NCBI RefSeq assembly: GCF_014250675.1
Contig: NZ_JACHTG010000004.1
Coordinates: 372,001 to 436,000, forward strand
Direction: 5' to 3'
DNA from: Cetobacterium sp. 8H
Lineage (GTDB): Bacteria > Fusobacteriota > Fusobacteriia > Fusobacteriales > Fusobacteriaceae
DNA length: 64,000 nucleotides
The notes below the pieces were generated by a model that saw only the letters and a program-made list of their open reading frames with translations, did not search any database and was not told the DNA's origin. Made by a program: the position numbers and the translations under genes. This document shows positions 18,580-27,172 of the stretch, one piece after another. How positions within the stretch are numbered: position 1 is the stretch's first letter; every line of letters starts with the position of its first letter.

Positions 18580-20100
18580 TTATTTTTTTATAAGAGAAAC
18601 CCCGTTCATTTCAGCAGGTTTATCTATATTTAAAATTTCTAACATTGTTGGAGCTATATCAGCTAACTTTCCTTTATTTAATTCTCCGTGGAAATTATTA
18701 GATACATAGATTAATGGTACATCGTAAATTGTATGAGCTGTGAATGCTCCTTGAGTTTCTGGGTCTTCCATCTTCTCAGCGTTTCCATGATCTGCAGTTA
18801 TAAGAACTGTTCCATCTAATTCTAAAACTTTATCCACAATTTGTGCCATTCCACTGTCTACAGCTTTAATCGCTTTAACAGCTGCATCAAATATTCCTGT
18901 ATGTCCTACCATATCTGCATTTGCAAAGTTCATTATGATAACATCATACTTATCCTCATTTAATGCTTCTAATACAGCTTTAGTTAACTCTGGAGCTGAC
19001 ATCTCAGGTTGAAGATCATAAGTTGCAACTTTTGGTGAAGCTACTAATTTTCTTCCCTCTCCTACAAATTCAGCTTCTTTTCCTCCGTTAAAGAAGAAAG
19101 TAACATGAGCATACTTTTCAGTTTCAGCTGTTCTTAATTGAGTTAATCCATGAGCCGAAACAACTTCTCCAAATGTGTTGTTGATATCTTTATCCTCATA
19201 TATAACTTCAGCATCTATAGTTGAGTCATACTGTCTCATACAATAGTATTTTGGAGCTAGATATTTTCTTTCAAATCCTTTAAATTCCTTATCATTTAAA
19301 GCTCTAGTTATTTGTCTTGCTCTATCTGGTCTGAAGTTAAAGTTAACAATTACATCTCCTTCACTAACAACACCATCTTTTAATAATAACGTTGGAGCAA
19401 TAAATTCATCTGTTATTTTATTAGCATATGACTCTTCTATAATTTCATCTACAGTTTTTGAAACTACTTCTACATTTCCAACCATAGCATCATAAGCTTT
19501 TTTCGTTCTTTCCCAGTTAGTATCTCTATCCATAGCATAATATCTTCCAGATACAGTTGCAATTTGCCCTACTCCTAATTCTGCTATTTTAGCTTCAAGT
19601 TGCTTCATAAATCCAAGACCTGAATTTGGAGCAGTGTCTCTTCCATCCATAAATGCATGAATATAAACTTTTGTTAGCCCTGTTCTTTTAGCCATCTCTA
19701 AAAGTCCAAACAGGTGATTTATGTGAGAGTGAACTCCTCCATCAGAAAGAAGACCAATAAAGTGGATAGCCTTGTCATTTTGTTTAGCAAAGTTGAATGC
19801 TTCTACAACTTTTGATTTTTCAAAAAATTCTCCATCTCTGATCTCTTTTGAAATTTCTACAAGTGGTTGATATACAACTCTACCAGCTCCTAAGTTCAAA
19901 TGTCCAACTTCAGAGTTTCCCATTTGTCCTTCAGGTAATCCTACAGCCTCTCCAGAAGCTTTTATTGCTGTATGTGGATATTTTTCATATAATCTTTTAA
20001 AATTTTCAGGATTTGCTGCTGTGATAGCATTTCTCTCATTCGAATTAGGGTTAGATCCCCAACCATCCAGTATCATTAACATCAAAGGTTTTTTAGCCAT
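18580..20100 (-). CDS. gpmI: 2,3-bisphosphoglycerate-independent phosphoglycerate mutase
   Basis: Glycolytic interconversion of 3- and 2-phosphoglycerate; Mn-dependent alkaline-phosphatase-superfamily enzyme. Asp12 in MILDGWG and catalytic Ser63 in GNSEVGHLNLG, with metal ligands in TADHGNAEKM near the C-terminus. Length 506 aa is normal. It follows tpiA by 27 bp, so the two glycolytic genes form an operon. Confidence 0.97.
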   Translation of the reverse strand: MAKKPLMLMILDGWGSNPNSNERNAITAANPENFKRLYEKYPHTAIKASGEAVGLPEGQMGNSEVGHLNLGAGRVVYQPLVEISKEIRDGEFFEKSKVVEAFNFAKQNDKAIHFIGLLSDGGVHSHINHLFGLLEMAKRTGLTKVYIHAFMDGRDTAPNSGLGFMKQLEAKIAELGVGQIATVSGRYYAMDRDTNWERTKKAYDAMVGNVEVVSKTVDEIIEESYANKITDEFIAPTLLLKDGVVSEGDVIVNFNFRPDRARQITRALNDKEFKGFERKYLAPKYYCMRQYDSTIDAEVIYEDKDINNTFGEVVSAHGLTQLRTAETEKYAHVTFFFNGGKEAEFVGEGRKLVASPKVATYDLQPEMSAPELTKAVLEALNEDKYDVIIMNFANADMVGHTGIFDAAVKAIKAVDSGMAQIVDKVLELDGTVLITADHGNAEKMEDPETQGAFTAHTIYDVPLIYVSNNFHGELNKGKLADIAPTMLEILNIDKPAEMNGVSLIKK

Positions 20101-20127
20101 TTTAAAGCCTCCTATTTTTTCTTAAAT

Positions 20128-20886
20128 TTATCTTGCTCCTGCTTTAATAACTTGAATGAATGTTTCTGCCTCTAATGAAGCTCCTCCAACAAGTCCACCA
20201 TCTATATTTTCCATAGCTAATAACTCAGCAGCGTTTTTTGCATTCATAGATCCACCATATTGAATTGTAATTTCTGCAGCTGATTCTGCACCAAACATTG
20301 ATACTAAAACATCTCTGATCTCTTTATGAGTCTCTTCTGCCATTTCTGGAGTAGCTGTTTTACCTGTTCCTATAGCCCATACTGGCTCATAAGCAACTAC
20401 AACTTTAACTGCTTCTTCTGCTGTTAACCCTGCCATTCCTTCTCTAACTTGCTTTTCGTTTACTTCCATTGTCTTTCCAGACTCTCTCTCTTCTAACTTC
20501 TCTCCAATACATAGAATTGGTGTAATTCCATGAGCTAAAGCTGATTTTACTTTTTCGTTTATAAATAAATTTGATTCATGGAAGTATTCTCTTCTCTCTG
20601 AATGTCCTAAAATTACATACTTAACTCCTAATTCTTTTAGCATAACTGGTGAAATTTCTCCAGTATAAGCTCCTGAATCTTTAGGATACATATTTTGAGC
20701 TGCGATTGCAATATTTGATCCTTCTACTGTTTTAACTGCTGATTCTAACGCTGTAAATGGAGCTCCAATTACAACCTCTACACCTTCTACTTCTTTTGTT
20801 AACTCTTTTAATTCAGATAACATAGCTTTTGTTTCAGATACAGTTTTATTCATTTTCCAGTTTCCTGCAATTATTGTCTTTCTCAT
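20128..20886 (-). CDS. tpiA: Triosephosphate isomerase
   Basis: Interconverts dihydroxyacetone phosphate and glyceraldehyde 3-phosphate. GNWKMN at 8-13 with Asn and Lys, catalytic His in ILGHSERREYF and Glu in AYEPVWAIGTG. Length 252 aa. First gene of tpiA-gpmI; GGAGG lies upstream of the ATG. Confidence 0.98.
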   Translation of the reverse strand: MRKTIIAGNWKMNKTVSETKAMLSELKELTKEVEGVEVVIGAPFTALESAVKTVEGSNIAIAAQNMYPKDSGAYTGEISPVMLKELGVKYVILGHSERREYFHESNLFINEKVKSALAHGITPILCIGEKLEERESGKTMEVNEKQVREGMAGLTAEEAVKVVVAYEPVWAIGTGKTATPEMAEETHKEIRDVLVSMFGAESAAEITIQYGGSMNAKNAAELLAMENIDGGLVGGASLEAETFIQVIKAGAR

Positions 20887-20919
20887 TATTGTTTCCTCCC
20901 AAAATATTTTTTTATTTTA

Positions 20920-20949
20920 ATAATAACACAGTTTTTTATTTTTTAACAA
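20920..20949 (-). promoter_or_regulatory. Probable promoter of tpiA-gpmI
   Basis: TTGTTA, 18-bp spacer, TATTAT upstream of tpiA. The -35 is a weak match. Confidence 0.4.
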
Positions 20950-20995
20950 GATGCATTGTGTCTATATTTTCATCCAAATATGAGTATTTTTTTCT

Positions 20996-21586
20996 CTAAT
21001 TCAAAAGATTTTTTCTACCCTCTTCTTTTATAATTTCTTTTAAGTAATCCTTGCAGTTCACTCTTAAATCTTCTACTAAATCAAATATTGCTCCATCTAA
21101 TATTTCAACTACTTCAGTATAATCCTCTTTTTTAAATGCTTCTATCATCTCTTGAGCATACTTTTTAAACTCTAGTACATATTCATCAAAATCAGAGTAT
21201 ATCATATCTATTTTTGTAGCCTCTTTAATTGACAAAACTATTCCTAGAGCCCATTCAACAAAGCTTACTAATTCAAAAATCTTAGTTATATCTTCTGGAT
21301 TTTCCTCTAACTCTTCAAAAGATTTATGAAACTTTTCCGTATATATCTCAAGTAGATATAATGATTCTATTAAAATTTCTCTGTGTGAACGCGTTTTTAA
21401 CTCTAAAACTTTAACTTTTTTATTTAATGGAAGCTCTCTTCCATCTACGTTTTCACCGTCTAATCTTAACTCAACTATAACCTCACCATGCTTCATAATA
21501 CGAGACTCTATTCTTTCTAAAACAGTTACAAGTTTTCCACTCTTTATTCCTATATCTACTTTTTCTCCATTTATAAAAATGTCCAT
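20996..21586 (-). CDS. Hypothetical protein, mostly alpha-helical
   Basis: I do not recognise this 196-aa protein. The first 65 residues look beta-rich (FINGEKVDIGIKSGKL, then VIVELRLDGENVDGRELPLN), resembling a small ubiquitin-like or sulfur-carrier-like fold. The remainder is strongly helical, charged and without membrane segments. It sits 15 bp after comF, at the end of the rnhB-yraN-Zn ribbon-comF block, so it may be co-expressed with these DNA/RNA functions. A GTG two codons upstream could also start it; the ATG at 21586 has better spacing from AAAGGG. Confidence 0.7.
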   Translation of the reverse strand: MDIFINGEKVDIGIKSGKLVTVLERIESRIMKHGEVIVELRLDGENVDGRELPLNKKVKVLELKTRSHREILIESLYLLEIYTEKFHKSFEELEENPEDITKIFELVSFVEWALGIVLSIKEATKIDMIYSDFDEYVLEFKKYAQEMIEAFKKEDYTEVVEILDGAIFDLVEDLRVNCKDYLKEIIKEEGRKNLLN

Positions 21587-21601
21587 TTTCACTCATCCCT
21601 T

Positions 21602-22228
21602 TTATTTTTTAAAGTACTTTCTGACTACTGTTAATGTGAATAGAATCACTTCCGTAATATTTTGTGTAGATTCTAATTCATTTTTTAACTCCATCATAGT
21701 GGCACCACTCGTAACTATATCATCTACTATCAATATTCTTTTCCCTGAATAATCTTCCTTTATTGTAAAAGCTCCTCTTACATTTTCACATCTTTTCTCT
21801 ATATCATTTAAATGATACATATGTTCTGTATTTTTGATCCTTTCAATATTTTCAAATTTTATTTCACAAGCTTGAAGTATCTCTTCAACTTGATTGTAAC
21901 CTCTTTCTATTCTTCTTTGATCACTTACTGGAACAGGTATTACTATATCTATATTTTTTTCTTTTATAAGATCTTCAATCGGTTTTTTAATATACAATTT
22001 TATATTTTCAGACAACAGCTTACGATTTTTAAATTTAAAATCCCAAATAACACTTTTAAAATCTGAATATAGAAAGAGATAATATAGTCCATCTCTTTTT
22101 TTTAAAAAACTCATCTCTTTTAATTTTAAGTCACACTTCTTACAAATATAGCCCTTATCTACTCTATTCACTCCACACATTGAACATTTATTGTCAAACA
22201 CTACCTTTTTAAGTAGTTGCCTTAGCAT
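21602..22228 (-). CDS. ComF-family phosphoribosyltransferase-like protein
   Basis: ComF/GntX family protein of 208 aa. An N-terminal C4 zinc finger (CSMC and CKKC, about residues 16-34) is followed by a type I phosphoribosyltransferase domain with the PRPP loop ILIVDDIVTSGATMMEL near residue 172. ComF homologues act in DNA uptake in competent bacteria, but many species keep them without known competence. Its start overlaps the upstream Zn-ribbon gene by 20 bp. Confidence 0.88.
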   Translation of the reverse strand: MLRQLLKKVVFDNKCSMCGVNRVDKGYICKKCDLKLKEMSFLKKRDGLYYLFLYSDFKSVIWDFKFKNRKLLSENIKLYIKKPIEDLIKEKNIDIVIPVPVSDQRRIERGYNQVEEILQACEIKFENIERIKNTEHMYHLNDIEKRCENVRGAFTIKEDYSGKRILIVDDIVTSGATMMELKNELESTQNITEVILFTLTVVRKYFKK

Positions 22229-22430
22229 ATTTTCTCACTTTTTTATTTTTTTCGAACTCTCTATCTACCACTTTAGCTGAATAAAACTCTGTATATCCAC
22301 ACTCCACACAAGTTTTTATGTAGTAAGTTCCTATTTCAATCTTTAGACCAGGGCTTTTTTCTGGTATTATTGCAGTTTTCACTGTATATCTATCTCCTCC
22401 ACACTTCAAACATTTATATTCCAAGATCAT
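22209..22430 (-). CDS. Small zinc-ribbon protein
   Basis: A 73-aa protein with two zinc knuckles, CLKCGG near the start and CVECGY about 25 residues later, typical of a nucleic-acid-binding zinc ribbon (the family often labelled Zn-ribbon protein). It overlaps comF and yraN by about 20 bp each, so expression is translationally coupled. Cellular role unknown. A GTG one codon upstream of the chosen ATG is also possible. Confidence 0.8.
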   Translation of the reverse strand: MILEYKCLKCGGDRYTVKTAIIPEKSPGLKIEIGTYYIKTCVECGYTEFYSAKVVDREFEKNKKVRKYAKATT

Positions 22431-22773
22431 CACCCCAAAAAATATTTTTCAGCCATTGAAACTCCTCATCTAAAAATACAACTGCATCAAACCTAACCTT
22501 TTCATTCTCTAGTCTATTTTTTTTTATGAACTCTCTTGCAGTTTTATATATTTTTACTTGTTTTCTTTTGTGTATAGCTTCTTGTGGCATTCCAAAAAAA
22601 TTGTTTTTTCTATATTTAACCTCAAAAAAAACAAGGGTACTATTCTCATATCCAATAATATCTATCTCTCCTAGAGCTCCTTGGTAATTCATATCCAAGA
22701 TTTTCACTCCATTTCTTTCTAAATATTCTCTTGCTTTAACTTCATATATATGACCCTTGCTTCTATTGTTCAT
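22414..22773 (-). CDS. YraN/UPF0102-family nuclease-like protein
   Basis: Restriction-endonuclease-fold protein of 119 aa. The expected active-site pattern is present: G-E-I-D-I-I around residue 50 and FFEVKYR about a dozen residues on, equivalent to the D-ExK motif. Family function is poorly defined but linked to recombination or repair through genomic association. It lies 2 bp from rnhB, the conserved neighbour. Confidence 0.88.
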   Translation of the reverse strand: MNNRSKGHIYEVKAREYLERNGVKILDMNYQGALGEIDIIGYENSTLVFFEVKYRKNNFFGMPQEAIHKRKQVKIYKTAREFIKKNRLENEKVRFDAVVFLDEEFQWLKNIFWGDDLGI

Positions 22774-22775
22774 AA

Positions 22776-23402
22776 TTACTCTCCTAAAATCTTTTTTAAG
22801 AAACTTTTCCTATGAATCTTTTTTACACCTTTTTCTAAAATTGCTTCTCTATGAGCTTTTGTTCCATATCCTTTGTGCTTTCCTAATCCATACCCAGGAT
22901 ATTCTTTGTCGCACTCCATCATAATTCTATCTCTTGTAACTTTAGCTATTATTGAAGCTGCTGCTATAGATAAACTTTTAGAGTCTCCTTTTATCACTGG
23001 CTCTTGCTCTAACGAACACTCTCTTATTTTATGGTTTCCATCAACCAAAACTTTTTCAAAATGAGTTTCTTCTGAAATCTCTGCTATCGCTCTTCTCATA
23101 GCTAAAAAAGTTGCATTTAAAATATTTACTTCATCTATTTCTTCTACAGTCGCTATCCCAACACCTATCTCAAAATTTGCAAGAATCACATCAAATAGTT
23201 CTTCTCTTACTTTTTCAGATAACTTTTTAGAGTCATTAATTTTTTCTAATTTTTCATCATATTTCTTTAACTTAGCAGCGGCTGCAACTACCGGCCCTGC
23301 TAATGGCCCTCTTCCAGCTTCATCTACACCTATTATATCGCCTTTTTCTAAATCAAATAAATATAACTCATTTTTTATTTCCATATAAATTTTCAACTCC
23401 AT
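22776..23402 (-). CDS. rnhB: Ribonuclease HII
   Basis: Removes ribonucleotides from DNA-RNA hybrids. The HII signature GVDEAGRGPLAGPVVAAA is near residue 24 and the remaining acidic ligands are seen in VLVDGN and further on. Length 208 aa is normal. Start is ambiguous: the ATG at 23402 lacks a strong Shine-Dalgarno, while the ATG at 23384 has GGAG 12 bases upstream; the N-terminus may be six residues shorter. Confidence 0.94.
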   Translation of the reverse strand: MELKIYMEIKNELYLFDLEKGDIIGVDEAGRGPLAGPVVAAAAKLKKYDEKLEKINDSKKLSEKVREELFDVILANFEIGVGIATVEEIDEVNILNATFLAMRRAIAEISEETHFEKVLVDGNHKIRECSLEQEPVIKGDSKSLSIAAASIIAKVTRDRIMMECDKEYPGYGLGKHKGYGTKAHREAILEKGVKKIHRKSFLKKILGE

Positions 23403-23441
23403 ATTCTACAGATTTTACCTACAAAAAAGATTTTTTCCTTT

Positions 23442-24392
23442 TTATTTATTTAGTCTTGAAACTTTTTTAATATCTAATTTTAATCTTTTAGCTACACTTT
23501 TAAAATCCTCTTTTAAATCTCCAACTATAATAAGCTCTTCATTTGTTATCGGGTGATTAAATTTTAAATAATATGAGTGTAACATCTGTCTTTTTGCTAT
23601 ATTGTCTGAATTTCCATAAGTTGAATCACCCAATATTGGATGATTTAAACTTTTCATATGAACTCTTATTTGATGAGTTCTTCCAGTTTCTATTCCAACT
23701 TCTACTAAAGAAAAATTATCAACACTATCCACAACTTCATAATTAGTTATCGCAATTTTACCATTTTCCGTTACAACAGCCATTTTTTTTCTATCTTTTG
23801 GGTCCCTTCCTATCAAGGTCTCTATTCTTCCTTTAATATTTCTAAAATTCCCTTTACATATACATAAGTAACGTTTTTCTATAGTTTTATCTTTAAACAT
23901 CTCAGTTAATTTAACATGTGCCATATCGTTTTTAGCAACCACTATCAGTCCACTTGTATCCTTATCTAATCTATGAACAATTCCTGGTCTTATAACTCCA
24001 TTTATTGTTGATAAATCTTTTATATGATACAAAACTGCATTTACTAATGTTCCTGTATAAAATCCTTGAGCTGGGTGTACAATCACTCCTGGATCTTTAT
24101 TTATTATAACCATATCTTTATCTTCATAAACAATATCTATCGGTAAATCTTCTGGCAAAACTTCTAAAATTTCATCCTCTGGAATTCTAATAATTATGAA
24201 TTCATTACCTTTTAATTTTGTTCCATTTTTTACTTTTTCTTTTCCATCTACTGTCACATTTTGATTATCTATTAATTTTTGAATATAATTTCTTGTAGTA
24301 TTTTCAAAAAATTCACTCAAAAAAGCATCTAATCTCTTTCCTCTATCATCTTGGGAAACTTTTACTTCTATTATATCTTTAAACCCTTCCAT
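23442..24392 (-). CDS. RluD-family 23S rRNA pseudouridine synthase
   Basis: Isomerises uridines in large-subunit rRNA or related RNA. An N-terminal S4 RNA-binding domain (about 10-70) precedes the RluA-type catalytic domain with GIVHRLDKDTSGL; the Asp is the nucleophile. GRTHQIRVH is also present. The ATG at 24392 is chosen because GGAAGTG lies just upstream; the frame is open 18 bp more. A second RluA-type gene is at 50.2 kb, so specificity cannot be assigned. Confidence 0.93.
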   Translation of the reverse strand: MEGFKDIIEVKVSQDDRGKRLDAFLSEFFENTTRNYIQKLIDNQNVTVDGKEKVKNGTKLKGNEFIIIRIPEDEILEVLPEDLPIDIVYEDKDMVIINKDPGVIVHPAQGFYTGTLVNAVLYHIKDLSTINGVIRPGIVHRLDKDTSGLIVVAKNDMAHVKLTEMFKDKTIEKRYLCICKGNFRNIKGRIETLIGRDPKDRKKMAVVTENGKIAITNYEVVDSVDNFSLVEVGIETGRTHQIRVHMKSLNHPILGDSTYGNSDNIAKRQMLHSYYLKFNHPITNEELIIVGDLKEDFKSVAKRLKLDIKKVSRLNK

Positions 24393-24433
24393 CCATTCAC
24401 TTCCTAACATTTAAAACTTTTTTCTTATTAAAA

Positions 24434-24462
24434 ATTATATCACAACTTATTTTGCTTTACAA
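24434..24462 (-). promoter_or_regulatory. Promoter of the RluD-family gene
   Basis: TTGTAA, 17-bp spacer, TATAAT with an upstream TG (TGTGATATAAT). Confidence 0.65.
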
Positions 24463-24583
24463 AAATATTCACTCAAAAAAAAAGAAATTTACTTTTTTCT
24501 CGTATATCATATTCAGAATGGTCATTTTGCTATTCTATATTAAGATTTTCTAAATAAGCATTTATAACGAGGAGGTTTATTTT

Positions 24584-25372
24584 ATGAAAAAATTAACATT
24601 ATTAGCATGTTCTTTATTTGCTTTTGCTGCAGTAGCACAAGCTAAAGAGACAGTAGCTCCTGTAACTAGTTCTAAAGAGGTTATGTCAGCACCTGTTAGT
24701 TCTAAAGAAGTTATTGTTGAACCTGTAGTTGTAGAAGAGGTTGTTGTTGCTCCTGTTGTTGAAGATCCTTGGGGATATATCAACTTAAGAGCTGGATGGG
24801 ATTTTTGGAGTGAATATGGAAACTTTACTGGAAACGGAGACGAATACCCTGTAGGTCTATCTAAAAAGACTAAAGATTTTGGTGGGGAATTAGCTATCGA
24901 AGGTTATAAGCACTGGGATTATTTTGATTTAGGTCTTGGAGTTGCATATCAACATCATATGAAGAGAAAATCTTCTAATGATAGTTTTGACCATGGTGCC
25001 GCTGGTGTTTTAAGTGGTGACGTATCTGGTGCTGAATACAAATCTGTACCTATTTATGTAACTGGTAGATATAATATAAATTATTGGGATTGGCCAGCTA
25101 CTCCTTATTTAAAAGCTAACATTGGATACTCTTTCAACTTTGATTCAAAAGATTTAGACTACGGTCCACATTCTACTGGAACTAGTGTTGATGACGGTTT
25201 ATACTGGGCTGCTGGATTTGGTGTTCAATATGAAGACTTTAACGTAGATGTTCTTTATGGAGCTAACTATGCTAAAACTAAAGTTGACCTACCTGCAGGA
25301 GGTAACGAGAAATTTGACAATGACTACGAGAGAGTTACTCTTTCTGTAGGTTATAGATTTAATATCTGGTAA
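24584..25372 (+). CDS. Outer-membrane beta-barrel protein, paralogue 1
   Basis: Exported 262-aa protein. A signal peptide occupies residues 1-20 (cleavage after AQA). A low-complexity Val/Pro/Glu spacer containing two SSKEV copies follows (about 21-60). The rest alternates aromatic and polar residues in amphipathic strands, ending with YRFNIW, an aromatic C-terminus typical of outer-membrane barrels. About eight strands seem likely. Strong GGAGG Shine-Dalgarno. It pairs with the next gene, clearly a duplication. Function unknown; a porin-like or structural role is inferred. Confidence 0.83.
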   Translation: MKKLTLLACSLFAFAAVAQAKETVAPVTSSKEVMSAPVSSKEVIVEPVVVEEVVVAPVVEDPWGYINLRAGWDFWSEYGNFTGNGDEYPVGLSKKTKDFGGELAIEGYKHWDYFDLGLGVAYQHHMKRKSSNDSFDHGAAGVLSGDVSGAEYKSVPIYVTGRYNINYWDWPATPYLKANIGYSFNFDSKDLDYGPHSTGTSVDDGLYWAAGFGVQYEDFNVDVLYGANYAKTKVDLPAGGNEKFDNDYERVTLSVGYRFNIW

Positions 25373-25394
25373 AAAGTAATATAAAATCAATTTT

Positions 25395-25425
25395 GTCGAG
25401 AGTTCTTTACTCTCGACTTTTTTTA
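25395..25425 (+). terminator. Terminator between the two barrel genes
   Basis: Nine-bp perfect stem GTCGAGAGT/ACTCTCGAC, 5-nt loop, T7. The paralogues are therefore separate transcription units. Confidence 0.85.
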
Positions 25426-25506
25426 TTTCCTCTCTGTATTATACTTTTTACATTTTCCTTCTTTTTTTTAAAAAAACCGTTATAAAACAGTTTATCCAAA
25501 CTTTTA

Positions 25507-25536
25507 TTGACTTCCATACGTATTCCGTTGTATTAT
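25507..25536 (+). promoter_or_regulatory. Promoter of barrel paralogue 2
   Basis: TTGACT, 18-bp spacer, TATTAT, leaving a leader of roughly 80 nt. Confidence 0.55.
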
Positions 25537-25542
25537 ACGCTC

Positions 25543-25602
25543 GTGGTTCGAAAAAAAACCACCACTTTGTTTTAACATCCTTTTTTCAAACGATAGGATG
25601 TT
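25543..25602 (+). other. Two stem-loops in the 5' leader of barrel paralogue 2
   Basis: First hairpin GTGGTT/AACCAC (25543-25562), second AACATCCT/AGGATGTT (25574-25602). The second ends 8 bp before the AGGAGGG site. They could stabilise the mRNA or be the target of a small RNA or protein; no known riboswitch motif is seen. Confidence 0.5.
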
Positions 25603-25623
25603 CATTTTTAGGAGGGAATTAAA

Positions 25624-26322
25624 ATGAAAAAATTAGCACTACTTACTTGTGCATTACTTTCTATCGGAAGCATCGCTCAAGCTAAAGAAATTATTCAACA
25701 ACCTGTTATTACTAGTTCTAAAGAAGTTGTAACTGAGCCTGTTGCTGTTGTAGAAGAGGTAACTGTTGTTACTGAAACTCCTGCTCCTGTTATCGTTCAA
25801 CAAGATCCTGCATACATCAATTTAAGAGTTGGAGGAGATGTTTGGTCTAGATATAGCAAACATGAGTTTTTAAATAAAGACACAAAAGATTTAGGATATG
25901 AAATTGCAGTTGAAGCATATAAACCTTATGATTATGCTGACTTAGGATTAGGAGTAGCTTATCAAGATCACGCTAAAAGAGATGGAAGTGCTGATGGTGG
26001 AGAATACAAATCTATACCAGTTTATTTAACTGCTAGACACAATATGGATTATTTCAATCTTCCATTCACACCTTATTTAAAAGCTAATGCTGGATATTCT
26101 TTCAACTTTGATCAAAAGGATATCAACACAGGTATAAACAAAGGTCCTGCATCAATTGATGATGGTGCTTACTGGGCTGCTGGTTTAGGAGCAGAATACC
26201 AAAACCTTAACGTAGATGTTCTTTATGGAACTAACTATGCTAAATTAAAAACTAACAATGAAAAAATCGATAACAACTACCAAAGAGTTACTCTTTCTGT
26301 AGGTTATAAATTCGATTTATAA
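25624..26322 (+). CDS. Outer-membrane beta-barrel protein, paralogue 2
   Basis: Exported 232-aa paralogue of the preceding barrel. Signal peptide 1-20 (AQA end), then a Val/Pro/Thr/Glu-rich spacer with SSKEV (about 21-60) and a barrel ending in YKFDL. Conserved blocks shared with paralogue 1 include SIPVYLTARHN, TPYLKANAGYSFNFD, YWAAGLG and NVDVLYGTNYAK. The two differ mainly in loop lengths, consistent with surface-exposed loops under diversifying pressure. It has its own promoter, structured leader and terminator. Confidence 0.83.
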   Translation: MKKLALLTCALLSIGSIAQAKEIIQQPVITSSKEVVTEPVAVVEEVTVVTETPAPVIVQQDPAYINLRVGGDVWSRYSKHEFLNKDTKDLGYEIAVEAYKPYDYADLGLGVAYQDHAKRDGSADGGEYKSIPVYLTARHNMDYFNLPFTPYLKANAGYSFNFDQKDINTGINKGPASIDDGAYWAAGLGAEYQNLNVDVLYGTNYAKLKTNNEKIDNNYQRVTLSVGYKFDL

Positions 26323-26330
26323 AAATAAAA

Positions 26331-26365
26331 GGGCTAACTTCTTAAGAAGTTAGCCCAATTTTTTT
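26331..26365. terminator. Bidirectional terminator (barrel 2 / encapsulin)
   Basis: Perfect 13-bp inverted repeat starting GGGCTAACTT, flanked by A-rich sequence on the left and a T run on the right, so it can terminate converging transcripts. Confidence 0.85.
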
Positions 26366-27149
26366 ATTTATATGTTATCACTTTTGTCTCGTCTGTAACT
26401 CTAAATGTAAATGTTTCTGTTACAAATAATTCAATCTCTTTTTTATCATGACCTTGATATCCTAGAGAAAAATCCTCGCCTAAAATCAATTCAATATTCT
26501 CATCATCAAAAGGTACTAATATAGCTTCACTAATGTTATTTGAAACTATTATTGGCATACCTAATATTTTTTCTAATCTTTTTGCTAAAGAATCATTTAA
26601 ATTAATCATATTTAAATATATGAATTTTTCAAGACTTACAACCAAAGCATATGGGCCTTTAGTAAATCCTGTATTTCTTAGTTTTGAAACTCCATACATC
26701 AAATTTTTTATAGTTTCTGCCTCTGTATTTCCAAACTCCAATCTTTCCTTCTCATCTTTTAAGATACCCACTATACATGCTTCATCTAAACCATTAAATA
26801 TAGCTCTTTCTTCAAACTTAGCTGCTTTTTTTACAGCTTCATCCAGATTTTTATAATCTATATCTTTGGCTCCTCTTTCAACATTATCTAACTCCCATCT
26901 ATTAAGAGTAAACGTTATTCTATTCTCTACAAATGGTTGAACTTGGTGGATTCCATAAGATAATCCTTCTTGAGTTTTAATTAACAATCTACCAGAATTA
27001 ACTCCACCTCTTTCTTTTCCAATAGGTCCTGTTACTCTTACAAATCTTCTAGCTGAAAGTTGCGTTGCTAAAATTTCTTTAGCTCTCTCTTCTATCTCTT
27101 CCCAAACTTTTCCACTTATTGGAGCTAACTCCTTTTTTAAAAAATCCAT
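26364..27149 (-). CDS. Family 1 encapsulin shell protein
   Basis: HK97-fold protein that self-assembles into a protein nanocompartment. Diagnostic N-terminal features are MDFLKKELAPIS, the SARRFV segment and GPIGKERGGVNSG; 261 aa is the normal family 1 size. It lies 23 bp downstream of an encapsulated-ferritin gene whose C-terminus carries a cargo-loading peptide, so it is expected to hold an iron store. It is unrelated to a prophage: no other phage genes are nearby. Confidence 0.95.
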   Translation of the reverse strand: MDFLKKELAPISGKVWEEIEERAKEILATQLSARRFVRVTGPIGKERGGVNSGRLLIKTQEGLSYGIHQVQPFVENRITFTLNRWELDNVERGAKDIDYKNLDEAVKKAAKFEERAIFNGLDEACIVGILKDEKERLEFGNTEAETIKNLMYGVSKLRNTGFTKGPYALVVSLEKFIYLNMINLNDSLAKRLEKILGMPIIVSNNISEAILVPFDDENIELILGEDFSLGYQGHDKKEIELFVTETFTFRVTDETKVITYK

Positions 27150-27172
27150 ATATATACCTCCTGTATATTTAT

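Noticed and set aside
24577-24783. Minus-strand frame rich in Thr and Ser opposite the first barrel gene
   Set aside because: It is the antisense of the signal peptide and Val/Pro/Glu spacer; the repeats explain the low complexity. No start signal.
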